DNA of 64,000 nucleotides from Rhizobium sp. Q54. GTDB lineage: Bacteria; Pseudomonadota; Alphaproteobacteria; UBA2966; CAIVPW01. Below the pieces are notes generated by a model that did not search any database, had not been told where the DNA came from, and saw only the letters and a list, made by a program, of their open reading frames with translations. Both the position numbers and the translations under genes were made by a program. The stretch is taken from positions 1 through 64,000 of the forward strand of contig CAMDPO010000004.1 in NCBI GenBank assembly GCA_945904955.1, read 5' to 3'. Of the stretch, positions 56,160-64,000 are shown piece after piece; the stretch's first letter is position 1; the number at the start of each line of letters is the position of its first letter.

Positions 56160-56861
56160 ATGCCCGCACAAGCACCCCGCCCATTGACGCTCCTCGGAGC
56201 CTTCCGCACAGCTACCGACGATCTGCGTGCCCCCGCGGTGCGCAGCATCCTGTGGCGCACCCTCGGCTTCACCGTCGCGGCCTTCGTCGTGCTGGCAATC
56301 GTGGTGCAGGCCGCCATCGGCTACTTCACCACCGAGCAGGCCGGCTGGATCCAGGCGATCCTCGACTTCCTCGGTGGCCTCGCCACCCTGGTGCTCGTGT
56401 GGCTGCTGTTCCCGGCGGTGGCGACCTTCGTCGCCGGGACGATGATCGAAGGCCTGGTGGCCGCCGTGGAACGGCGTCACTACCCCGATCGTGTGTCGAA
56501 GCGCTCGCTATCCTGGCTCGCCGGCGCGATGGCCAGCGCGCGCTTCGCCCTGTTCGTCATCACGCTCAACCTCGTGCTGTTGCCGCTCTACATCTTCCTC
56601 TTGTTCACCGCGTTCCTGGCGCCGGTGGTCTTCCTCGCGGTCAACGGCTACCTTCTCGGCCGTGAGTACTTTGAGATGGTGGCCCACCGCCACCTGGACC
56701 CGCTCGATGCGCGCGAGATGCGCAGAGCCCATCGCGGCCTCTTCTTCTTCGCCGGCGTGCTCGTCGCCTTGGTGCTAGCGATCCCCATCGTCAATTTCTT
56801 CGCGCCCATGCTCGGCGCCGCGGCGATGGTCCACCTGTTCCACCGAGTCGACCGGTCATGA
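56160..56861 (+). CDS. EI24/CysZ-like membrane protein
   Basis: This 233-residue protein has about four membrane spans: 31-53, 65-88, 120-150 and 190-215. Typical EI24 blocks are LLGAFRTATDDLRAPAVRSILWRTLG, AILDFLGGLATLVLVWLLFPAV, VERRHYPDRV, and VNGYLLGREYFEMVAHRHL. CysZ-type members transport sulfate; the function of the alphaproteobacterial members is unknown. The start is ATG 56160; the gene overlaps the next by four bases. Confidence 0.9.
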   Translation: MPAQAPRPLTLLGAFRTATDDLRAPAVRSILWRTLGFTVAAFVVLAIVVQAAIGYFTTEQAGWIQAILDFLGGLATLVLVWLLFPAVATFVAGTMIEGLVAAVERRHYPDRVSKRSLSWLAGAMASARFALFVITLNLVLLPLYIFLLFTAFLAPVVFLAVNGYLLGREYFEMVAHRHLDPLDAREMRRAHRGLFFFAGVLVALVLAIPIVNFFAPMLGAAAMVHLFHRVDRS

Positions 56862-57355
56862 CGATGCGTTTCGCTTCCATCGCTGCGCTGCTAGCGCTCG
56901 CCGCCTGCGCGGTCCCACCGGCGCCACCGCCCGGCCCCCCGGCACCCGCTGCCGTGCTGACGCCCCAGGCGCCGATGGTGTTCCCGCCCAAGCCCACGCC
57001 GCCGCCGCCCGAGCCGGTGCCGCCTGCGGTCGTCGTGCTCCCGCCGCCGGCGCAGCCGCTACCAGCTCCCTTGGCGCCGCCCCCGCCGCCGACGCTGGTT
57101 CCCGCGGAACTCGTCGGCAGGCCGCGCACCGATGTCGTCGCGCTGCTCGGCGGTCCCGATCAGGCGCGCAACGAAGCCGGCGCCGAGGTGATCCTTTACC
57201 AGGGCGACAGCTGCGTGCTGTTCGTCTTCTTGTATGAGCCGCAAGTCGGCGGCACCCATCGCGTCGAGCACGTCGAGGTCGGCCCGCGCGGCCGCGACCT
57301 CAGCCGCGACGCTTCTTGCCTAGCTGGGCTTTTGCAGCGCGCCGCTGCTGGCTAG
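56858..57355 (+). CDS. Proline-rich lipoprotein with SmpA/OmlA-like C-terminus
   Basis: A 165-residue protein with a lipobox LAACAVPPA (Cys near residue 17), then a proline-rich linker (about 20-85), then LVPAELVGRPRTDVVALLGGPDQARNEAGAEVILYQ, a short domain resembling SmpA/OmlA-type beta-alpha folds. Probably anchored in the outer membrane. ATG 56858 overlaps the EI24 stop. Its 3' end overlaps convergent nth by 56 bases, which is large for this window. Confidence 0.75.
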   Translation: MTMRFASIAALLALAACAVPPAPPPGPPAPAAVLTPQAPMVFPPKPTPPPPEPVPPAVVVLPPPAQPLPAPLAPPPPPTLVPAELVGRPRTDVVALLGGPDQARNEAGAEVILYQGDSCVLFVFLYEPQVGGTHRVEHVEVGPRGRDLSRDASCLAGLLQRAAAG

Positions 57356-58055
57356 GCTGCGCCTTCTTCTTCGGCCGCGGCTTGGGCGCCGGCTTGGCGC
57401 GCGGCGTCACGGTCGCCGGCATCTCCGTCGCCTTGTCGGCGTAGGCGCACAGATCGGCGACCGGACAGATCGGACATTTGGGCAGCCGCGCCGTGCACGT
57501 GTAGCGCCCATGCAGGATGAGCCAGTGGTGCGCACCCATCGCCCACTGCTCGGGCACGACCTTGAGCAGTGCATCCTCGACCTCGTCGGTCTCCTTGCCC
57601 GGCGCGAGTCCGGTGCGGTTGGCGACACGGAACACATGCGTGTCGACCGCGATGGTCGGCTGATCGAACACCGCGTTCAGCACCACGCTCGCCGTCTTGC
57701 GCCCGACGCCCGGCAGCTCTTGGAGCGCGTCGCGATCGGCCGGCACCTTGCCGCCATGCTTCTCGACCAGCATCGCGCTGAGCGCCGCGAGGTTCCTCGC
57801 CTTGGTGCGAAACAGCCCGATGGTCTTGATGAACGGCAGGATGCCCGCGGGCCCGAGGTCGGCCATCTTGGCCGGCGTGTCGGCCACGGCGAACAACGCC
57901 GGCGTGGCGCGATTGACCGAGGCGTCCGTCGCCTGCGCCGACAGCACCACCGCCGCCAGCAGGGTGAACGGGCTGGTGAACGCGAGCTCGGTCTTAGGCG
58001 CCGGATTGAGTGCCGCGAGCCGCGTGAAGAACTCGTCCACCTGCTTGGGTTCCAT
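57300..58055 (-). CDS. nth: Endonuclease III (DNA glycosylase/AP lyase)
   Basis: This 251-residue base-excision-repair enzyme removes oxidised pyrimidines. The helix-hairpin-helix is LPGVGRKTASVVLNAVF with the catalytic Lys, followed by the catalytic Asp in AVDTHVFRVANR. The [4Fe-4S] cysteines are CTARLPKCPICPVADLC. After residue 210 there is a long Lys/Pro/Arg-rich tail, unusual for Nth (about 210 residues), which overlaps the lipoprotein gene on the other strand. ATG 58055 is the family start. Confidence 0.95.
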   Translation of the reverse strand: MEPKQVDEFFTRLAALNPAPKTELAFTSPFTLLAAVVLSAQATDASVNRATPALFAVADTPAKMADLGPAGILPFIKTIGLFRTKARNLAALSAMLVEKHGGKVPADRDALQELPGVGRKTASVVLNAVFDQPTIAVDTHVFRVANRTGLAPGKETDEVEDALLKVVPEQWAMGAHHWLILHGRYTCTARLPKCPICPVADLCAYADKATEMPATVTPRAKPAPKPRPKKKAQPSQQRRAAKAQLGKKRRG

Positions 58056-58121
58056 GGCGGGACTTGTACCCCCGGCCGCCCGCCGATTGAAGGCCGCTGC
58101 GGCGGCCGCTAGCATTCCCGC

Positions 58122-58601
58122 ATGGCGACCAAAGAAGACCTGCTGTTCGACGCCGTCTTGCGGCCGCACCGCTCGCTGTCGAAGCCCGGCTTCCTCATCG
58201 TGATGGGGATGCTGACGGTGGTGAGCTTCTTCGCCGGCATGGTGTTCCTGCTCCAGGGCGCCTGGCCGGTGATGGGCTTCTTCGGCCTCGAGGTCGGGCT
58301 CGTCTACATCGCCTTCCGCCTGAACTATCGCTCCGGCCGCCTGTTCGAGACCCTGCAGCTTGGGCCCGCCGAGCTCCTGGTGCGCCGCGTCGATCCCGCC
58401 GGCCGCGCGGCGTCGTGGACCTTCCAGCCCAACTGGCTGCGCGTTCAGATGGACAACCCGCCCGAGCACGAGAGCCAGCTCGTGCTCACCTCGCACGGCC
58501 GCTCGCTGACCATCGGCGCCTTCCTCACGCCCGAGGAGCGCCTCGAGGTGGCCCTCGCCCTGCGCACCGCCCTCTCGCAATGGCGCGCGGCCGAATCGTG
58601 A
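58122..58601 (+). CDS. DUF2244-family membrane protein
   Basis: The protein has 159 residues. LRPHRSLSKPGFLIVMGMLTVVSFFAGMVFLLQGAWPVMGFFGLEVGLVYIAFRLNYRSGR is the DUF2244 signature with two membrane spans, and ASWTFQPNWLRVQMDNPPEHESQLVL and IGAFLTPEERLEVALALRTAL follow. Function unknown; the family is common in Alphaproteobacteria and often lies next to nth, as here. Four-base overlap with the broken glyoxalase gene. Confidence 0.9.
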   Translation: MATKEDLLFDAVLRPHRSLSKPGFLIVMGMLTVVSFFAGMVFLLQGAWPVMGFFGLEVGLVYIAFRLNYRSGRLFETLQLGPAELLVRRVDPAGRAASWTFQPNWLRVQMDNPPEHESQLVLTSHGRSLTIGAFLTPEERLEVALALRTALSQWRAAES

Positions 58602-58910
58602 GCGCGCCGACCCTTTCGCCGGCCGTGCCCATCCTGCGCATCTTCGACGTGCAGAAGGCGCTCGACTTCTATGTCGGCTTCCTGGGCTTCCATGTCGATT
58701 GGGAGCATCGCTTCGCCCCCGACGCCCCGCTCTACATGCAGGTCTCGCGCGGCGACACCAAGCTGCAGCTCTCCGAGCATCACGGCGACGCCGTGCCCGG
58801 GGGGTCGGTGCTGATCGACAACTTCGACGAGGATGGCGACCGCTGCATGACTGCGATTCGACCCGTTCCACAACCGCATCCGCTTCTGGGAGAAGCGCCC
58901 GCGCGCGTAG
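58598..58910 (+). pseudogene. Broken glyoxalase/bleomycin-resistance-type gene
   Basis: The first part, from GTG 58598, reads VPILRIFDVQKALDFYVGFLGFHVDWEHRFAPDAPLYMQVSRG and LQLSEHHGDAVPGGSVLIDN, the start of a glyoxalase/Ble-like protein. From 58857 another frame reads FDPFHNRIRFWEKR and a stop at 58908-58910, the classical C-terminus. The two frames do not join: the C-terminal frame has a stop directly upstream (58848-58850). About 30 residues of the middle are also missing. The GTG overlaps the DUF2244 stop. The first frame continues to 58936 with meaningless sequence. Confidence 0.65.
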
Positions 58911-58932
58911 CGCGCAGAATCACGACGAAGGC

Positions 58933-59745
58933 CTAGTCCTTCAGCCCGAGCACGTCCGCCATGCCGTAGAGGCCCGGCGCCTTGCCGCGCACCCAGCGCG
59001 CGGCGGCGACTGCCCCCTCGGCGAATATGTCGCGCGATGCAGCACGGTGCGTGAGCTCGATGCGCTCGCGCTCGGAAGCGAAGATGACCGTGTGGTCGCC
59101 CACCACCATGCCGCCGCGCAGGGTGGCGTAGCCGATCTCGCCGCGGCGCCGCTCGCCGGTGACGCCTTCGCGCGATGTGACGGCGACCTTGTCGTGCACT
59201 TGGTCGCGCGCCTCCGCGATGGCGTGGCCGAGCGCCTTGGCAGTGCCGGACGGCGCATCGACCTTGTGGCGGTGATGCATCTCCAGAACCTCCGCGTCCC
59301 AATTCAAGCTGAGCGCTGCCGCCGCGCGTCGCGTCAGCGCAATGAGCAGGTTCACGCCGACGCTCATGTTGGCCGAGCGCACGATGGCGGCGCGCTTAGC
59401 CGCCGTCAGCACCGCGCGGTCCTCGGCGAGGCTGCTGCCGGTGGTGCCGACCACGTAGGCCGTGCCGGTCTTGCCGGCGAGCTTGGCGTGACCGGCCAGC
59501 GCCGCCGGCACCGTGAAGTCGAGCACCACGTCGCACGCCTTGAACAGCGCCTCGGCGTCATCCGTGATGGCGACGCCCGTCGTGCCGACGCCGGCCGGCT
59601 CGCCGACGTCGCGGCCGAGCCACTGGCTGCCTTCCATCTCGGTGCCGCCGCCGATGTCGGCGTCCGGTGCTGCGCCCACGGCGCGCACCAACGCCTGACC
59701 CATGCGGCCGGCGCAGCCCAGTACTCCGATGCGCAAGGTCGCCAC
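58933..59745 (-). CDS. dapB: 4-hydroxy-tetrahydrodipicolinate reductase
   Basis: The protein has 270 residues. The dinucleotide-binding loop is RIGVLGCAGRMGQALVRAVGA; others are VVLDFTVPAALAGHAKLAGKTGTAYVVGTTG, the catalytic EMHHRHKVDAPSGTAKAL (HHRxKxDxPSGTA) and MVVGDHTVIFASERERIELTH. It makes tetrahydrodipicolinate for lysine and peptidoglycan. The start is GTG 59745, four bases after the dnaJ stop, so it is coupled to dnaJ as usual in Alphaproteobacteria. Confidence 0.97.
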   Translation of the reverse strand: MATLRIGVLGCAGRMGQALVRAVGAAPDADIGGGTEMEGSQWLGRDVGEPAGVGTTGVAITDDAEALFKACDVVLDFTVPAALAGHAKLAGKTGTAYVVGTTGSSLAEDRAVLTAAKRAAIVRSANMSVGVNLLIALTRRAAAALSLNWDAEVLEMHHRHKVDAPSGTAKALGHAIAEARDQVHDKVAVTSREGVTGERRRGEIGYATLRGGMVVGDHTVIFASERERIELTHRAASRDIFAEGAVAAARWVRGKAPGLYGMADVLGLKD

Positions 59746-59748
59746 GGC

Positions 59749-60891
59749 TTAGGAACCTTTCAGGTCGTCCCAGAATTCCTTGAGCTTCTCGAGGAAGCCT
59801 TCGGACTCGGGATTGGTCGTGCGCGTCTCGCCGGCCGCCGCGAACTGGCGCAGCAGCTCTTCCTGCTTCTTGTTGAGGTTCATCGGCGTCTCGATGGTCG
59901 CTTGCACAACGAGGTCACCGGCCGGATCGTTGTTGCGCATCGACGGCATGCCCTTGCCCTTGAGGCGGAACTGCTTGCCCGACTGGGTGCCAGGCGGCAC
60001 CGCGACGCGGCTGCGGCTGCCGTCGACGCCTGGTACCTCGATGTGGCCGCCGAGCGACGCGGTCACCATCGGGATGTGGGCGCGCACGTAGAGGTTCTTG
60101 CCGTCGCGCTGGAACAGACGATGCGCCGAGACGCTAAGGAATATGTAGAGGTCGCCCGGCGATCCGCCGCGCACGCCAGCCTCGCCCTCGCCGGCGAGGC
60201 GGATGCGCGTGCCGTCCTCGACGCCCGAGGGAATGGCGACGGAGAGGTTCTTCTCCTTGCGCACGCGGCCCGAGCCCGCGCACGTCTTGCACGGGTTCTT
60301 GATGACCTGCCCGGCGCCGTTGCAGCCGGGGCACGTGCGCTCGATGGTGAAGAAGCCCTGTTGGGCGCGCACACGTCCGACGCCATTGCAGGTCGTGCAG
60401 GTTTGCGGCCGCGAGTTCTCGGCGGCGCCGCTGCCCTGGCAGGTGTCGCACGTGGCCGACGTCGGCACGCGGATTTGGGTGGTGCGGCCGTGGAAGGACT
60501 CTTCCAGGCTGATCTCGAGGTTGTAGCGCATGTCGGCGCCGCGCGTGCGCGCGTTGCCGCCGCCGGGGCGTTGGCGGCCGCGGAACTCGCCGAACAGGTC
60601 GTCGAAGACGTCGGCGAACGAGGCGCCGAAGTTGGCGAAGCCGAAGCCGGCGCCGCCGCCCGCCTGACCGTCGAGACCGGCCTGGCCGAAGCGGTCGTAA
60701 GCGGCGCGCTTCTGTTCATCCGACAGGATGTCGTAGGCCTCGTTGACCTCTTTGAAGCGCTGCTCGGCGTCCTTCTCGTGATTGCGGTCGGGATGGAGCT
60801 CTTTGGCAAGACGGCGATACGCCTTCTTGATGTCGTCGGGCGACGCGCCGCGCTCGACCCCCAACAGCTCGTAAAAATCCTTAGACGCCAT
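59749..60891 (-). CDS. dnaJ: Chaperone DnaJ
   Basis: The protein has 380 residues. The J domain (residues 1-70) has [14 protein letters not shown] with the HPD motif; a Gly/Phe-rich linker follows; four zinc CxxCxGxG repeats ([32 protein letters not shown]) lie at about 150-220; the C-terminal substrate-binding domain is complete. It activates DnaK ATPase. A strong terminator separates it from dnaK, so it may also have its own promoter. Confidence 0.97.
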   Translation of the reverse strand: MASKDFYELLGVERGASPDDIKKAYRRLAKELHPDRNHEKDAEQRFKEVNEAYDILSDEQKRAAYDRFGQAGLDGQAGGGAGFGFANFGASFADVFDDLFGEFRGRQRPGGGNARTRGADMRYNLEISLEESFHGRTTQIRVPTSATCDTCQGSGAAENSRPQTCTTCNGVGRVRAQQGFFTIERTCPGCNGAGQVIKNPCKTCAGSGRVRKEKNLSVAIPSGVEDGTRIRLAGEGEAGVRGGSPGDLYIFLSVSAHRLFQRDGKNLYVRAHIPMVTASLGGHIEVPGVDGSRSRVAVPPGTQSGKQFRLKGKGMPSMRNNDPAGDLVVQATIETPMNLNKKQEELLRQFAAAGETRTTNPESEGFLEKLKEFWDDLKGS

Positions 60892-60960
60892 AGACCGTCA
60901 AATCGCGTGCGCAGCCGCAGTGATAGAAACCCCTGCGGCGCAGTGTGAAGCCAGAGATAT

Positions 60961-61004
60961 GGCAAAGAAAGCCCCGGCCGGCAAATGCCGGCCGGGGTGT
61001 TTTG
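60961..61004. terminator. Terminator between dnaK and dnaJ
   Basis: A perfect 11-base stem (60972-60982 with 60987-60997) has loop AAAT. It is followed on the minus strand by CTTTCTTT and on the plus strand by TGTTTT. It can stop or attenuate dnaK transcription before dnaJ. Confidence 0.8.
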
Positions 61005-61015
61005 TTGGATCGAGC

Positions 61016-62956
<1,941 letters not shown>

Positions 62957-63303
62957 TCCGTCCTCGCTATGTGGCAGACCCGCGCGGCCCGATTGGCGCC
63001 GGTGGGATCCCCCGTGTTTGGTTCAGCCTTATATAGGAACCGGCCGGCCGGGCCGCAACGTCAGTCCCTGCCAGGGAAAACCCGCATGTACACGTCCAAG
63101 GGGGTACAGGGCAGGGGCATGCCGCGCACGGTGGCTGGCGCGCGCCGCACGTTTCACGAAAGCTCACACGAAAGATTTACACCCTGGACGCGTGGAAGCG
63201 TGGTCCCGTTCGGCGGTTTTGCAGGGCCTGGGAGGCCTCCGTAGACCCGGCGAAACGCCGACGATTTGCGCCGAAGAGGCGCACCAACAAAGGGACTCGA
63301 TCC
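62957..63303. other. Divergent intergenic region upstream of dnaK
   Basis: These 347 bases hold the dnaK promoter (63030-63058) and the start region of the gene at 63304. No CIRCE inverted repeat was seen. No coding frame is convincing. Confidence 0.5.
63030..63058 (-). promoter_or_regulatory. Probable dnaK promoter
   Basis: On the minus strand TTGCGG (63053-63058) and TATATA (63030-63035) are 17 bases apart. The wider -10 region CCTATATAAGG also resembles the alphaproteobacterial RpoH heat-shock -10 element, so it may respond to either sigma factor. Leader of about 65 bases. Confidence 0.5.
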
Positions 63304-63690
63304 ATGAAGAAAATGATTTTCGGCACGCTGTCCGCAGCGCTGCTGCTCGCCGCCGGCGCCGCGTTTGCCGCTCCCGCCGTTCAGTTCGTGAACACCCCGG
63401 CCGGCATGGTCATGGCCGACACCAAGGGCATGGTCCTCTACACTTGGGATCGGGACACGCCGGGCGCTTCGACCTGCACCGGCACCTGCTTGACCAATTG
63501 GCCGCTGTTCAAGGCCGCCGCCACCGACACTCCGGGCGGCGACTGGACCATCGTCACCCGTCCGGACAACGAGCGGGTGTGGGCCTACAAAACCAAGCCG
63601 GTCTACTACTACGTCCAGGACACCGCGCCGATGGAGATCAAGGGCAACCAGCCCACCGGCACGTGGCACGTGATCGTCCAGGGCATGTGA
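63304..63690 (+). CDS. Exported COG4315-type 'Yx(F/W/Y)xxD' repeat protein
   Basis: This 128-residue protein begins with the signal peptide MKKMIFGTLSAALLLAAGAAFAA. It carries two copies of the small secreted repeat: MVMADTKGMVLYTWDRDTPGASTCTGTCLTNWPLF (YTWDRD matches Yx(F/W/Y)xxD) and a second half with RVWAYKTKPVYYYVQDTAPMEIKGN. Function of the family is unknown; probably periplasmic. It interrupts the usual grpE-dnaK order, on the opposite strand. Confidence 0.85.
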   Translation: MKKMIFGTLSAALLLAAGAAFAAPAVQFVNTPAGMVMADTKGMVLYTWDRDTPGASTCTGTCLTNWPLFKAAATDTPGGDWTIVTRPDNERVWAYKTKPVYYYVQDTAPMEIKGNQPTGTWHVIVQGM

Positions 63691-63727
63691 ACCGAATATC
63701 TGCGCACGGGTTGTGCGCGGACCGCAG

Positions 63728-63760
63728 CGGCCGGGTCCTTGGACCCGGCCGTTTGCGTTT
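63728..63760. terminator. Intrinsic terminator between the COG4315 gene and grpE
   Basis: An 11-base stem (63728-63738 with 63741-63751) closes on TT (effectively a four-base loop) and is followed by GTTTGCGTTT. It lies between convergent genes. Confidence 0.75.
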
Positions 63761-63765
63761 CGGGC

Positions 63766-64000
63766 CTAGGCCTGCGGGTCGGCCTTCGGCGCCGCCTTGG
63801 CGATGCCGACCATGGCGGGGCGCAGCAGACGCCCGGCGATCGTAAATCCGGGTTGGATGACTTGCACCACGGTACCGGGATCCTTGCCGGTGTCGGGCAC
63901 CTCGAACATCGCTTGATGCAGGTTGGGATCGAACTTCTGCCCCAGCGGCTCGACGACCTTCACGTTGTATTTCTCGAGCGTGCTGATCAGCGCGCGCTCG
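63766..64000 (-). CDS. grpE: GrpE nucleotide exchange factor, C-terminal part
   Basis: The frame runs off the window's right edge, so only the C-terminal 77 residues are visible. They read [35 protein letters not shown] and [27 protein letters not shown], the GrpE beta-domain. GrpE releases ADP from DnaK. It lies upstream of dnaK on the same strand but is separated from it by an opposite-strand gene, so it has a separate transcription unit. Confidence 0.95.
   Translation of the reverse strand, partial: ERALISTLEKYNVKVVEPLGQKFDPNLHQAMFEVPDTGKDPGTVVQVIQPGFTIAGRLLRPAMVGIAKAAPKADPQA

Noticed and set aside
58699..60948. Long open frame of about 749 codons opposite dapB and dnaJ.
   Set aside because: Antisense shadow of two well-supported genes, with no protein-like features.
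63141..63175. CACGTTTCACGAAAGC sequence resembling parS.
   Set aside because: Only half of the palindrome matches TGTTTCACGTGAAACA, so not called a third parS site.

Overview
The window is a dense, GC-rich stretch of an alphaproteobacterial chromosome, probably from the Rhodospirillales or a neighbouring order. The support is gene order: leuS-lptE-holA facing parB-parA-rsmG-mnmG-mnmE; rho-hemJ-hemH-hemE back to back with maf-aroE-coaE-dnaQ-secB; hisB-DUF2628-hisH-hisA-hisF-hisE; and grpE/dnaK-dnaJ-dapB. Supporting features are an alphaproteobacterial-type porin, Tim44-like and DUF3576 proteins, and palindromic repeats typical of the class. No phage, insertion sequence, rRNA operon or CRISPR array was seen.

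Layout: 1-13 kb starts with the 3' end of a tRNA-Gly gene. It then holds an M15 peptidase, a cluster of small exported DUF1344-like proteins (one decayed), typA, purM, small membrane proteins, an MipA-like protein, DUF2147, an MFS transporter and purH. 13-20 kb carries an MBL-fold hydrolase, an OmpR-type regulator, a conserved hypothetical, yggS, a thiE-like gene, a TPR/glycosyltransferase-like protein and a porin. 20-31 kb holds leuS-lptE-holA and the parABS/tRNA-modification block, with two perfect parS sites inside rsmG. 31-37 kb carries a DUF255 protein, ogt, a TPR-sulfotransferase and a small accessory patch: a PBECR-like nuclease and a ribbon-helix-helix-like protein with a phased 11-bp repeat. 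37-44 kb has rho and the haem genes running left and maf-aroE-coaE-dnaQ running right, diverging at about 41.2 kb. That intergenic region is the best candidate for the chromosomal origin. 44-49.7 kb has secB, a Tim44-like gene, smr, sod, hslUV and a small basic protein followed by a frameshifted gene of possible ADP-ribosyltransferase type. 49.7-54.5 kb is the histidine cluster with HIT and GNAT genes. 55-64 kb holds a PfkB kinase, EI24, nth, DUF2244, a broken glyoxalase, dapB, dnaJ, dnaK, a secreted repeat protein and the end of grpE.

How it works together: most genes are core housekeeping (replication and segregation, haem, histidine and purine synthesis, protein folding and turnover, outer-membrane assembly). 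They are tightly packed, with many four-base start/stop overlaps and several convergent pairs sharing CTAG or TTAG stop codons. The unusual material is small: two candidate toxin-type loci, a decayed paralogue in a small secreted-protein array, several dispersed palindromes, and remnants of broken genes.
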